A DNA stretch of 64,000 nt from Lethocerus indicus (lineage: Eukaryota; Arthropoda; Insecta; Hemiptera; Belostomatidae): contig JACDQD010000003.1 in assembly GCA_019843655.1 (NCBI GenBank), positions 28,198,224-28,262,223 of the forward strand, in the 5' to 3' direction. Numbering within the stretch: position 1 is the first letter of the stretch; every line of letters begins with the position of its first letter. The translations under genes and the position numbers were made by a program. Of this stretch, positions 37,738 to 49,433 are shown piece by piece. Below the pieces are notes generated by a model. That model was not told the origin of the DNA. It saw nothing but the letters and a program-made list of their open reading frames with translations, and did not search any database.

Positions 37738-38700
37738 AGACTAAGAAAACGAGTACTGGGAAAATTGTCCTCTGACGAAAATTCGCGGCCAGAAAACGAG
37801 AAAATTAGTTCGAATTTAAGTTCAAAGTAGCGGAACTTTCAAAAATGCCGCCCGAAAGAGATAATGAACTTGATTTAAAAAAAAAAAACTTGTACTAAGG
37901 GACTAAAGAGTGCACGGCTCAAGGTCAACACGACCGAGAAGATTCAATTTCCCCAGAATGTCTGTGCCCGAGTCAAAATCAAAATCATCCTTTATAAATA
38001 AAATGAAAGAACCGGCAGTAGTGAGAGATATATACATAAAATATTTGTAATATTGCTGGGGAATAAACCAGAATTGAATTGAAACTAGCCATTGGAAAAG
38101 GGGAACGGACGAGAGAATCGATCTATTTACTAGATTCTGGAGAAAAACCTATATGATATGATATTATTCTAAATTATTTTGATCGGTAAACAGGTATATT
38201 AAAAATATTTTCTCTACAATACTGACATCTATAACCTTTTATCTCTTTCCCTTTCTGTTTACGTAATAAAACAGGTGTTATAAGTACAATTGCGGAAAAT
38301 AAATATATAATAAATAAAATATTAAATAAATTTTAAATATATCTCTTTAATAGCCGCAATGAATACGGTTCTAAGTTAAAAATGGTTTCGGTAGTATACC
38401 GCTTATTATTATCCGGTGTTCACTGTAAAAGCGTATTTTCCTCGACCGTCGAGCAACTTCCGGACAGTCTGGTATATAATACCTGTCGGTACGTTTTTTT
38501 TATTTTTTTTGAAAAGTGGAATTTCGATCGCATTTTTTCAACAAGGTTAAACCGACTGAGTGTGAATTTCAGGGCCGACAGACTGAACCTTGGGCCAGGA
38601 ACAGTCGGTATACAACAGAACGGCTCCATTACCTACCAAATAGACTTATTAAAAAGTTTACTTTACCTACTATTCTCCGGCATTTATAGGCTACAATTTT
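37735..38700. other. no gene; possible non-LTR 3' tail near 37,970-38,090
   Basis: The stretch at 37,970-38,090 holds aatcatcctttataaataaa and ends gaattgaattgaa, a short tandem tail of the kind some non-LTR elements leave. This is weak. The rest has short ORFs only. Confidence 0.25.
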
Positions 38701-38830
38701 TTGGCATTTCTGGGAGATTTTACGCCCGGAAAACGGCGCTTTTTTGGGCCGATTTCGCGTCTAAAAATGGGTTTTTCGTGCCGATTTTTCGCCCAAGCAG
38801 GATCCCGATGATCCGCTGTAAAAGGGGCGC
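38700..38830. repeat. solitary fragment resembling the 59-60 kb satellite
   Basis: Contains ttttacgcccggaaaacgg, gggccgatttcgcgtctaaa and gccgatttttcgcccaag. These resemble the repeated gccgattttgcgcccaaaa units at 59,700-59,930. It is a short, diverged outlier of that satellite family. Confidence 0.5.
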
Positions 38831-38908
38831 GTTGAGGACACACTTTCTTCGGTCCTCAGTAGGGAAACGAGAAGGATTTTACCCCAATATCATAACTAAT
38901 TTGGCAGG

Positions 38909-38911
<3 letters not shown>

Positions 38912-38941
<30 letters not shown>
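38912..38941. repeat. (AT)n microsatellite
   Basis: Uninterrupted AT dinucleotides for about 30 bp. Confidence 0.95.
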
Positions 38942-38943
<2 letters not shown>

Positions 38944-39647
38944 CTATTTATGGGTGGATTTCTTCTGCGATAATATTCGATATCGGCCGATTACGACCCT
39001 TATATCTGGAGGTACTTGACTGAGGCAGCGATGTAGACTGCTCGCGTACGTCGCTGGAAAAACAAAGACTTTGCAAACAAAGACAGGTTTTTGACCTTAA
39101 ACCACCCCCCACCTCCCCACCCCGAAAATGGTGGGCGCCATCTGCAGAGTCCTTGACCTTGGACGGGGTCCGCTGTTGAAAACGAACTGTGTTTAACCCT
39201 TTTTTTACTTTACTGTATTGTTTTGTCACTGCCTGCAGTAACAACGGACCTCTCTCTGTCTCTCTCTCTCTCTCTGTGTAATTGCCGCACAGTCGTACTC
39301 GTAATTGTAATTGTAATATCTCGATTGGAACAGTAGGGATAGCGGTGTGTGTATAGGAAGGGGCCAAGGTTGGACGTTGGCCTCCAACTTACTTCTTCAC
39401 TCGGGAGGGCCAATAAACAACCGACTCCTCGCACAAAACTTCCTCTAGACTTAAATTCAGAACACTTACTTAGTGACATAAGAAGCGAGATAAATTCGGG
39501 CGCGTACATTATATTTTTTTCCCGTATTTATATAGCGCAAGTGTGCCTATATAAAATATTTTTGAACAAACTTGTGCTGATATTCCACCCATTAAAGTTG
39601 TTAACTTTCATTCTTATCTCTACCGCCTCCATGATAATCCCCATACA
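38942..39647. other. no gene recognised; (TC)n tract near 39,250-39,277
   Basis: Short ORFs on both strands without motifs. A TC-rich microsatellite interrupts the 139-codon minus-strand ORF, which is a chance frame. Confidence 0.4.
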
Positions 39648-39851
39648 TCGGGTCGGCAACTAAGTCATTGCGGGTTTCGTAGCTGGACGGAGATGGCGTT
39701 GTATTTGTATTTTTACGCACGTTTACACCTTCAAACCTGTAGAGTATTCTGAAATATTTATTACACGCCCAAACTATTCGTCGCGCGTACCAAAAAATGC
39801 ACGAAATCCAAAGATGAGAATAAACCGCAATTATTTAGTTGCCAATCAAAT
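39648..39851. mobile_element. mariner-type MITE (TCGGGTCGGCAAC ends), copy 1
   Basis: The left end reads tcgggtcggcaactaagtca and the right end is a diverged complement, ccgcaattatttagttgcc. The element is about 204 bp. The (T)YGG(G)TYGGCAACTAAGTCATTGCGG end is characteristic of mariner-family elements. The interior has no transposase reading frame, so this is a non-autonomous or deleted copy. A second copy is at 54,181-54,399 with matching interior (ttattacacgcccaaacta-like block). Confidence 0.8.
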
Positions 39852-40924
39852 AGTAGTGATTTTCCACAGGACATGATTTGTGTTCTTTCGAACTCTACTG
39901 TTGTTCGGCGTTTTTTTTTTCGAGATTCTCAGAGATACAGACAGTTTTGCCCTAAGTTTGTCTTCCACGAGTGAAAGTGACTTTCACGCCCGTTTTAAAA
40001 GACCCGTTTCCCGTCCCGATGGAAAATATCGCGTATTGTATTATCACGATCCCCCGAACCTCGCACAGATAATTGTCTGTCCCGTATTTTTTCCTACAGG
40101 GTTAATTGGATAAAACCGAGTTCAACTATTCCACTGATCCTGTTATTGGGTGTTGGGCGTCCCACAAAAGAATATTAACCGAAATCGGCCGAAGTTGTGT
40201 AACATGGAGCGGTGGTAGACGGCCGGGTGGGGGTGATTTGGATTGGATGAGTTGGTGATTGGATGAGTTGGTGTTTGGTGTTGGGGGGGGTGGGTTGGGT
40301 GTTTGTCCATGGCCGCGCGTCAAGGTCACGGCCCACTACCCAACCAAGGTCCACAAACCTCCAAACTTCCAAAAACCTGCCCAGTCATCATCCTCCGCCG
40401 CCCTAAAGCCCTCAGCACCTACCTGTACGGAGTTCAACAGGCGGCATAAATAACTCCAGTACAAATATAATAGGGGCGAGCCTAAGTCTCGCGCTAACCG
40501 GCCAGCGTCATCCAACGCCCCCTTTGTTAGACGACGGGTGCATTCAATTAAACATGAACAGTTGTAATCACAGGTTTCTTCACATTTTTTCCTACTTATC
40601 CGAACTATATAGAATTAATCGCTAATAAAATATAGTGCCCGAAGATATCCGAAGACTGCTGTGTTAACTGCAAACCACCGCAAACGAGATTTCCCTATTT
40701 TCAGGAATGCGTTACTGAAAGGACTGTTCATTGGGTGTCTTTTATAATTCGGGGGGGTTGAAAATACGCAATTCGGGATTGGTCAAACCGAAAAATGAAA
40801 ATCCCGGGCCTGTTTCTCCTGCCCAGCGTGCGACTTCCTGCTGAAATTCCTGAACAAAGTGCACGCTTAGTATCTAGAGCGAGGCGGTGACTCACCGACC
40901 CACTGACAGGAAAGTCGCTGTAGA
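39852..40924. other. no gene recognised
   Basis: Mixed-composition sequence with a G/T-rich stretch at 40,215-40,310. Only short ORFs occur. Confidence 0.35.
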
Positions 40925-40975
40925 TTCGTCGAGCGGACGAAACCGGTCTAGGAAAAGACCGAACAAAAGATCGAA
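40925..40975 (+). repeat. diverged half-arm of the fold-back family
   Basis: Contains cgagcggacgaaaccggtct followed by aggaaaagaccg, matching the right arm of the fold-back elements at 49.1 and 52.6 kb. It has no partner arm nearby. Confidence 0.6.
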
Positions 40976-41108
40976 TTAGTTTTCTATCTAATCGCTATCG
41001 AAATTTTTTGAGTTTCGAGGGCGGGCCAATGGTCACACCCGGCTTAGGCACGAATAATTCGCTGAACATCGAAGTAAAGGGCAGTGGGGATGCCCAAAAA
41101 CAACAATC

Positions 41109-41260
41109 ACAAAGTGCCGACAGTGACTAACACAGCGCTACTGAAGATGGCGAGCGGCCGACAAACCGGTCTAGCGAAAGACCAAACCGGCGAGAGGAGA
41201 CAGAAACGTCACGAAACTGCAGCATTCCAACCCCTCGCAGACCAGAAAACAGGTATATTA
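41109..41260 (+). repeat. single arm of the fold-back family with 3' tail
   Basis: Starts caaagtgccgacagtgacta, contains cagcgctactgaagatggcg, then aaaccggtctagcgaaagac, and continues through gagacagaaacg to a tail ending aaaacaggtatatta. The tail also follows the 52.6-kb copy and occurs alone at 59.15 kb, so the family extends beyond the arms. Confidence 0.75.
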
Positions 41261-41507
41261 AAATCGAAGTAAAGAGTTCTTAGAAAACTTCGGACAGAAA
41301 AAAAACCTACTACAAATACAAATGCATTAATATTCATCGAATACATGCAGGGTAGCGGGGCTGTCACGGTAATCGACAGAGCCGTTAACAATTTGTTTTG
41401 CGGTTACCTTCGCGTATAAATAGACCTCGGATCTGCTGTACACGTGGAAGAACGGGAATCGTCCGGTTTCCCCGAAGGGGGACAATTAAAAGGGCTAATT
41501 GAAAGAG

Positions 41508-41890
41508 ACGATGGAGGAGAGAGAGAGGGAGGAGGGGAGGGAGAGAGAGAGAGAGAGTGTGTTTAAACTATATCGGGGGCCTCCAAATAACAGAGTCTAA
41601 GAGCCAATAGAAGGAGAAGGCGGATGAGGGGCGGGGAGGGGGGGTGGCGAGACGGGCAGTTGTGAAATAGTGGAAAGAGGAGAGAAAGGGAGAGAGGGAG
41701 GGAGGGAGGGATGGAGAGCGAGGGAGGGAGTGAACAGGAGGGTTGTTGACCCAGAGAGAGAGAGAGAGGGAAGTCTGAGTGTGTGCCACCGGCCAAGGGC
41801 AACGGGAGGAGCAAGAAGAAGAAGAAGAAGAAGAAGAGAATGAGAGAGAGAAAGAGGCGGAGAGACGGAAACGGCGAACGGGTCAATTGA
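41508..41890. repeat. purine-rich (GA)n/(AAG)n low-complexity tract
   Basis: Plus-strand GA, GGA and AAG runs, with pure AAG at about 41,812-41,838. The pyrimidine strand yields serine/leucine/proline-rich ORFs that are not genes. Confidence 0.9.
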
Positions 41891-42651
41891 CTCGTGACAA
41901 GGCTACCACCGAAGATGGAGGGTACAAGAATACCGACCCAAGGGGACAAACATCCGATTTCAATACTCCTGATGTATTCAATATTTTTTCTGAATATCTG
42001 CTAGGGGTTGGAATAGAGTAGCTTTAATCTCTCGCCATTTTCATCCTGTCTTCACTGTGTCACTTATACTGTGAACCGAATACTCGGACATTGTAGGTGA
42101 AGTAGGAGCGTGAAGTACAACAATTACTGAAGACGAAAGGCCATAAGGGCGGAGGGGACACGAAATCTACGGTTTTTAATTATAGACGGCGCTAGGGCCG
42201 ATACCGGTCTACAGGTCGGAAACTGCGTTCAACCGTGCGTTGAGCGTGACCGAAATTAGGGGGGGAGGGCAGAGGGATTTTCGGGTCTGCCGAAAATTTA
42301 TGGGATCGTGAAAATTTTTCGGCCTCGAAAAAAATTTGTTAGGTTTATAGGAGGAGCGGCGGCGCTCGAAAATAATCTCAATGCCGTCGACCGTCTGGCC
42401 CCCGCCAAGGGCGAAACGGGAACGAATACACGTCGGCAGGGAGGAGTACGGAGGACGGAAAGATAGAAGGGACGGGAACAGAAAACAAACAAGTTGTGAA
42501 AACCTTGGGGTAAAAGGGATCAGTCGGCAACGAAGTGGACCGATTAAAGGGGAAATTCCCAGCCCGTAGTACAACAGATTCAACAGAACGGTCTATTCTA
42601 GACCGGTATGTAATGTCAACAGGCGATTTAGTACCAAATCTCATTATTGTA
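41891..42651. other. no gene recognised
   Basis: Short ORFs on both strands without motifs. A stretch at 42,155-42,225 (gaaatctacggt, gataccggtctac) weakly recalls the fold-back family tail. Confidence 0.3.
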
Positions 42652-42882
42652 TAGGGTGCCCCAAAATTAGCGCAAGATTTGAATCGAACTGTGGCTGCCA
42701 AAATTTTCATTATTTTCGAAATATTGTACAACAATGAAAACACGTTTTATCGTGCAAAGCTCCATTTGTACTGACCCTAAACTATCGGCTGTCGAATGGT
42801 TTTTTTTTTCAAACGGTTTTCAAACTTTACTGCAAGAATTGGTGGCAAATTCAAATCTTGCGTTAATTTTGGGACACCCCTA
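42652..42882. mobile_element. MITE with TAGGGGTGTCCC ends, full-length copy
   Basis: The 231-bp element has left end tagggtgccccaaaattagc and right end whose complement is taggggtgtcccaaaattaa. The TIRs are about 33 bp, extending through cgcaagatttgaat. TA flanks both ends (650-651 and 883-884). The TA target site fits the Tc1/mariner superfamily. There is no coding capacity. Partial copies lie at 48,208-48,353, 54,903-55,100 and 57,726-57,913. Confidence 0.87.
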
Positions 42883-43577
42883 TATTTATTTTAATTTCTT
42901 ATACCCAGCCCTGTATAATTACAGAGCAATAATTTGAAATGGAGTAAACAGAAGAAAATATGCCGCAAAATTGCGTTAAGACAACACCTATAGAATAAAT
43001 CTTTTCCTCTGGTCCCAGTGGTCTAGAAAATAGCGAGTCGTGAAACTGACGCCGTTGGGCGATTTCTTTATCAGGAAACTGTTTAAATCAATCGGACCTA
43101 TAATATCTGAGATTGTTGATTGGGCGATAAGAACAAACAATTTGGACATTTTATCGATCAGACGTTACTCCCTTTTCAAACCCACCCTGTCATCGCCGAA
43201 TAATACAGCCCCTTTGGATGAAATGTACCGATGCAGCGTTGAAAAGGGTTCCGTATTCAATCGGTTTAATTGTCGAGGGCCGGAAAAAGAATTTTCGCCG
43301 GGCGATAAGCGGCAGAAAAACGTTGCGGACAGTCTGTTTCGCGAGGTTATGCTAGTTGAACTTTTTTTTTTAGTCGAAAGTTTTTTCGCGGAGCACGACC
43401 GAATGCACCCCCCCAGGAGGGCGCCACGCATTCTCTCCTCCCCCGGCGATAGTGATCACGAAGGGTCGGTCGAAGGGAGAGGTTTCGACACTGTGGCGTG
43501 ACTCGGTGCCCAGAACACTTCGATTTTCTAGGCCCACCCGAACTCCGCCAGAAAACCAATTCAAAACTTACAAAGTC
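42883..43577. other. no gene; contains a shared dispersed segment near 43,063-43,140
   Basis: The block cctataatatctgagattgt followed by tgattgggcgataa recurs diverged at 53,066-53,097, so it belongs to an unidentified dispersed repeat. The 153-codon plus ORF here has no domain I recognise. Confidence 0.4.
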
Positions 43578-43860
43578 AAACCGACATTGGACATACGCCG
43601 TATCGAAAACTATGGGAGGAGATTCCCATCCGGAGATTCCCATCGAAAGCCCTTCGGACCGTCCTCAGTGCTCTCCAATCGCACTCTTCGCCACGACCTC
43701 TCAACGCACCAGCAGTCCCAAATTTCATTCCCGTCTCGTCCTCTCGTCCGATCTGTTTCCCACGTTACCCCTTCGCCAACCCCCTTCCCCCCCATATAGG
43801 CGGCTTAAACGCCCTGGCCGAGAGAGTGGTACGATTTATGATAATAAAAGTTTGAATAAG
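43578..43860 (+). pseudogene. second jockey-type 3' end, decayed
   Basis: Nucleotide-level copy of the 36.6-kb reverse transcriptase tail: ccgacattggacatacg corresponds to ccgacatggacatacgg. A later frame gives ALRTVLSA and then a C/T-rich 3' part ending in the shared ggcttaaacgcc. Frameshifts and deletions are frequent. Confidence 0.7.
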
Positions 43861-43962
43861 AATTCGTTGATTTTCTATCACGTTGTCCCGGATACCCGGA
43901 TAATCCCAGTATGGAGGAGGACCCCACTGTTGACCGAGTATATTGGAGTATATTTCATACAC

Positions 43963-44290
43963 GGCAAGTTTCGATTTTTAAACTTTCCACTATGGGCCAA
44001 GTGTATCTCACTTTGGTACACTTGCGGGTCGAATATGGGATATATAGGGGAAGATTTTTGAAAAAGTGAAATTTCGATTTTTCATTTTTCCTTCATAGGG
44101 CAAGTGTATTATCTCACTTTGGGACCACCGTTGACGGAATCGGGGAAAATGATTGAAAAACCAAAATTTTCCAGATTTTTCAACTTTCCCTTATGGGGCA
44201 AGTGTATTTCGCCTTCAGAGCAATCTTGACCGGCTATTGGTCAAAAAATTGTCGAACATTATTGAAATTACAAAAAAATTTCGATTTTTC
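43963..44290. repeat. diverged mini-array of the ~105-bp satellite unit
   Basis: Three to four units spaced about 100 bp, each containing tcgatttttcaactttcc, a tatggggcaagtgtat block, and in the better units ctcactttggtacacttg and cgaatatgggat. The same words in the same order make up the tandem repeats at 63,270-64,000. Confidence 0.75.
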
Positions 44291-47200
44291 AACTTTCATT
44301 TATACAGTAAGTCTGATTCATACTGACAGTAAGTATGGAACAATCGGGATTCTCTGTCTGGAATAACGCACAGTAAGTATAACATGTGCCAAAGTGACAC
44401 CACAACGCTACTGAAGATGCAGGCCGAAAACGGTCTAGCGAAAGACCAATTATGTCCGATTATTACCTCTTATATTAGTCAATATAAGAAACCAACGTTC
44501 TTGTTGTCGCATGGTCTAATTGTGTATGAAAAATATAATTAAATAAACGTTGGAAAACAAATAAAAAGTCAAGATAAGGACTTGGTCCTCACATTCTGAA
44601 ATATTGTAAACTTAATTAGGCCTAATTAATGGCCGCGTTACGTTACCAATGTATTGTATTCGTCCGAATGTCGTAGCCAGTGTATTGTATAAATAATATT
44701 TTAATTAAATAAATATTATCAGCCTACATGGTATTGTATTTAGTTTTCGCACTTCGTAATTATTTATTGGAATATTTATGAAACTTTTATCTTTTACACG
44801 GCCATAATAGTCCATACCGATCCTTTACATACAACTGGAAGTGGATAATATGTTAATTGTACTTAAATAAGGTTGAAATACGGTATAAAAATATAAATAG
44901 TAAAATAAAACCTTTATCAGACTATTAATACAAAATATATTGGTACTACTCGAACATCAATGTCGCATATTTTACATTTGTGACGATGAAACATTGAAAC
45001 GAATATTTGCGTTTGTACACAAACCGATGCTGTAATTGAATATTGTTTAGGGTAAGTGATGGGGGTAAATGAGGGCCGACGGGGGTCAATATTAAAACGC
45101 AGTAATATCGAATCGATATCGCGTTGTGTTAAAGGGTAAAAAGTGAAAAGCCGGTAGGGGTTTTTCCGCCCTCGGGGCGCATAATTCCTGAATTTCCCTC
45201 CCTCCGTAATTATTTCCCCCCTCCCCGCACCGCCGCCGGTTTTTTTTTTGAACCGTTTACAAAACGGAAGGGGGTTGATAAAAGGAGGGCAGGAAGTGGA
45301 ACAGCGGGGCGGGGGGGGTGCTGTTTTCCACCCCGTCGTAGTCGATCCGCCCTTCGAGGCCCTTCGAGTCGTTCGAGGGCCGAATAGAGGGAGCGCGATA
45401 CACACACACACCGCGTCGTTACCCGCTCATTACGGGCTCATACCGAACGGTATACGAAACTTCGGATACTCTCGACGAAACAAAAACGGAATTTGAAAAC
45501 TACCCCGTGTACGTTGCCCTTCGGCCGAGAATGAACGCCTGTCCAGAAGGTGGCGCCATCTGTAACACGAAATACGGTCACGGCCTGCATTGAAATGTTC
45601 CTCGAACTAATTTTTCGTTTTCCCCTCATCCAATATCAGTTTCGTTAGCTGTACTTGTTGAAAGTGATTACGTTCTGCAGAAAAACGAATTTACTACTCG
45701 GTTTTACGTTTCCACACTTCCCGGCTGTGAATCCATCTCACGCTTTTCATCCTTCTTTTGCCTTTCTCGCACATATTTTTCCGCCGTTTCTTCCTCCTCC
45801 GTTTTGTTTATCTCCTCGTTCGCTTTTCTCGCATCCCCCCGATGAACATCAACCCCGTATTAAACACCCTTCACAAGTCGAAGACTGTGACGGCGAATTC
45901 CTCCACCTCCGAGAGTGAAAAAAAAATAATAATCATCTCTATTTATACTAGGCCGATCAGTCTCAGGGCTTCTTTTCTCAGAAAGTTATTTTTTCATATT
46001 TGTTCTTCCTTCTGTTCTTCTCCTTCGTCTCTTTCGCATTTCTCGATTCTCGACACCCTCGTCATCGACGCCCGGAAGCGATTCTATAACAGTTCTCTCG
46101 TTATTCTCTTATACGAGGCATTCAATTCTACTAATCTTTCGTTTAGCGCAGTTTCGTCGCCAATTGGCGAGTGTGAAATGCAATCGCACGAAAGGAATAT
46201 TTCCATCACAGGCAGACCGAAACACATTTCGCTTGTTATGTATTAAACGTTATATATTAAAAAAAAATATATATAATTCGGAAATTTTGATCTTCCCGAC
46301 TCCAATCGATCGGGAAGACCGACGACTTTAGACAATGGTGTTATAATAAGGGCGGAAGTGGCGCGCTGAGATCTGTACAATCGAAGAAATTGGACGGGAT
46401 AGTCGGGGTTGATTCGGATGTCAGTCCAAGTAATGAATCGGAATTTTCCGATTCCTTAAGTCCTCCGTTCTTTCCAGCCGTTTACGGTCATCGGAAGTAA
46501 ATATAAGACGTGCTGGACGGAGAGTTCATTGGCGGGTCTGAAGGAGGTGGAGAACGGAGGGACGTGACAACTCGCAATGTTTGCACGCGCATATCCGACG
46601 TGCCCGGGGTTTACGCTCTGTGCGTCGATGCGTGTCTCTTGACCGGATTTCTATTAATAGGCCCGAGAGACACTTCCTAGGGAAGAGACGGAGTATCCCC
46701 TATTTGTGTACACAGGGGGATACAATCGCCGATATCGAATATACATTCGATACATTTCCGGTAGACGGCAGAAAAAAATTAAACCGGGAATTTCTGTATG
46801 GATTATACAATAAACTGTTGCCAACACGTATGAGACAGTATACTATATATACTGTCGCAACTAATTTCTACGAAAAAATGCTTACTAAATGTTGCAGTCT
46901 TGAAAAAATTTTAAAGGACATGAACATCTCATAGGTAGCTGAGTAACTTTTCCAGCAGTGTCGGTAGTGAGATTTTACACTAGAGTTTGCACTAGTGCAA
47001 ATTCGTAATAGCGCACTGTCAGGACAGATTATGATTTCCTGCGTTTCCTGCGTGCGAAAAAATCCCGGAAAAGCCGACGGCTGGGTACGATATCCCACCG
47101 GAAAGATCCCGATAATTCAAGAAAATTCCCGGAAACCCGCCCGCATTTTAATATCTTCTGCGCGAAAGAAATTCGAATTCCCAAGGAATGTCGATTCCCC

Positions 47201-47552
47201 GCATTCCGAACCCCGTCCCGTGTGAACTATCCCTGTCGGAAATCAGTTAGTCGTAGTGATACTTATAAATAACAGTTAACGAAAGTTCGTAGAGTCTACG
47301 ACGAAAAGAATAATGATACGGGGACAATTGTTTCAACGGACGGATTAAAACGAGGCGTCGACGTTAAATGGCCAACGCCCCATTTTTTTTTTTTTTTCTT
47401 TCGCACAAACAGAATTCGCAGAATGATGACGACGACGATGATGATGATTGTGAGGATGATGTGTTCGATCGTGACCTTGGAGGTTAGCGCGGACTGACCT
47501 TGACCTTGGTCGGTGCAGTGACCTCGGTACCCCGGGGCTAACTCGCCAACAC

Positions 47553-47553
<1 letters not shown>
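44291..47553. other. no gene recognised; one fold-back scrap
   Basis: A fold-back family scrap lies at 44,403-44,451 (acgctactgaagatg, acggtctagcgaaagacc). Otherwise there are only short or low-complexity ORFs, the longest being 164 codons minus at 44,917-45,411 and 162 codons plus at 45,758-46,246. They lack motifs and are biased in composition. Pyrimidine-rich DNA fills 45,720-46,060, and a GAT/GAC trinucleotide patch lies at 47,425-47,455. Confidence 0.35.
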
Positions 47554-47590
<37 letters not shown>

Positions 47591-47610
47591 TCTCTCTCTC
47601 TCTCTCTCTC
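47554..47610. repeat. (CT)n microsatellite
   Basis: CT dinucleotides with two single-base interruptions. Confidence 0.95.
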
Positions 47611-47768
47611 TGTTGTCGGCTCCTCCTTCTTGCTTTCCCCTTCTTCTCTCACCTTTGTTCCACCAACCCCCCGCTCACCACCCCCCCCTCAACGTGCTCC
47701 GTTTATTCGTCGCCTCTCTTACGACGCCCTTCTTCGGCCCGACGCTCCATCTACATCCTGTCTTCTCG

Positions 47769-47771
<3 letters not shown>

Positions 47772-47804
<33 letters not shown>
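47772..47804. repeat. (CT)n microsatellite
   Basis: Uninterrupted CT dinucleotides for about 33 bp, inside a pyrimidine-rich stretch (47,600-47,850) that produces serine/proline-rich chance ORFs. Confidence 0.95.
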
Positions 47805-47807
<3 letters not shown>

Positions 47808-48207
47808 CCGATTATTGTCCTCCTCCCCCTCACTCATCATGTCCCGTTTTACACCTCCGGCTCGGGTCCTCCAGACTCCAGAGTCGTCCTCCTCCAGTTC
47901 CGGTCGTCGCAGTCGGGCTCTCTCACGGCTGGCTGGCCATTCTGGGACGAACGCTCCAGAGACCAACCCCCGTCCACCTCCTTCCTCTTATACTCTTATA
48001 TACAAATGAATTTTCGATAAGCCGTATACCGGCTTAAATATACAAATGAATCGAATATTCTACTGCATTAGAATGGCCAGTTTAGGCATCAACACCAGGC
48101 TTACGGAAATATTTTAGATTTATAACAATATGTTTTCAGCACAATTAAAATGCATATTTTCGGCGCCAATAGATTTTCAATATATTGGTACATATATATG
48201 CCCAAAT

Positions 48208-48353
48208 ATAATCGAACTAAATTTCATTATTTTTAAAATATAACAACGAAAACACGTTGTTCTATCGTGTAACGCCCCCATGTACCCCTCTATCGTCTGT
48301 TTGGTTTTTTTTTTAATAGATTATTTACTGCAAGAATGGTGGCATTAAATTAT
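48208..48353. mobile_element. degraded TAGGGGTGTCCC-family MITE
   Basis: Internal similarity to the 42.7-kb copy: atcgaactaaatttcattat, caacgaaaacacgttg, tatcgtgtaacgccccca, a long T run, and tactgcaagaatggtggca. Both terminal inverted repeats are lost. Confidence 0.65.
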
Positions 48354-49131
48354 TTATATATTTTTATATCTGCGCAACTTTTGAGAATGGTGCATGTTTT
48401 TCCGATGTTTTCTCTTGAAATGTGGCACAGACATCGAAATCATATATAAAATTACTACGATATATAAAACAGATGTCGGTTTTGAGTTTGGGTTTTAAGC
48501 TGAGCTGAGCTCAGTCCGTTGACTGAGTTCTTTTGTAAATATCGTTTTGTAATAGATTTAGTAATAACAATTAGAAATTTTCAACCCACGGAATTGACAT
48601 TTTTTTATTAGAACAATGGCAAAACGGGATTGAGTCTCATGGTACGTAGTAGTGAAGATGAGCTCAGGATTACGGGAAATACTTCTAGACCGAAATGATA
48701 GCAGGTGACAGTGACAGTGACTAGCCGGTAGCCAACATCCAGGGTCCGGAGTGTATAATATTCGTAAGGGCGTAAAGACGGGGCATTTTGTACGCACAAT
48801 ACACAAATGTGGGCCACGTTGGGATTATTTAACGGGGTGTAAAGTCCATAATCATAATACTGCCTGCACCCAAGTGTCGGGTCGCGCACAGTTCCACGGC
48901 CGTCCGGACTTGACGGTATTTCTTTCGGACGATAAAAACAAGTGGCGTTGCGTGTCAATACACTTTAGTAACCTTTCCCGCTATTTCGTTACGTTACGAC
49001 GGAACTTTTGATAAAATTATAGGTTTTAATCGAAAAAGTCTCTAGAAAAAGGGCACTCATTCAGTCGAAAAATAGTCCAAGAAGCTGAAGCACGATCTAT
49101 TAATAGTTAATTAAGTGATTTTAACGTTTTT
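48354..49131. other. no gene recognised
   Basis: Short overlapping ORFs on both strands at 48,560-49,010, without motifs. Confidence 0.35.
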
Positions 49132-49433
49132 CGCCGGTTCGGTCTTTTGCTAGACCGGTTTCGCGGCCGCTCTCGCCATCTTCAGTAGCGCTGTGTTAGT
49201 CACTGTTGGCACTTTGGACGTTTTTCGGGGCCGTCCTCACTGCACTGTCACGAGGATCTGTCCTCCTGTATCTTGTTATTGTGTTATCGGGGAATTATGT
49301 TTGTCTACCGCAGACAAAGTGCCGACAGTGACTGACTGACACAGCGCTACTGAAGACGGCGAGCGGCCGAAACCGGTCTAGCGAAAGACCGAACCGGCGA
49401 GTGGAGACAGAAACGCCGCAAACCTACGGTATT
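49132..49433. mobile_element. fold-back element with ~84-bp inverted arms
   Basis: The left arm (49,132-49,215) starts cgccggttcggtcttttgct. The right arm (49,315-49,399) is its complement and ends gcgaaagaccgaaccggcg. Each arm also carries a small internal hairpin (ggtct...agacc). The loop of about 100 bp has no ORF. A tail gtggagacagaaacg to ctacggtatt follows, as in other copies. No transposase is present, so this is a non-autonomous element. A superfamily cannot be assigned because clear target duplications are not visible. Confidence 0.85.

Noticed and set aside
38382..39023. 213-codon plus-strand ORF
   Set aside because: Runs through a satellite fragment and an (AT)n microsatellite, with no domain.
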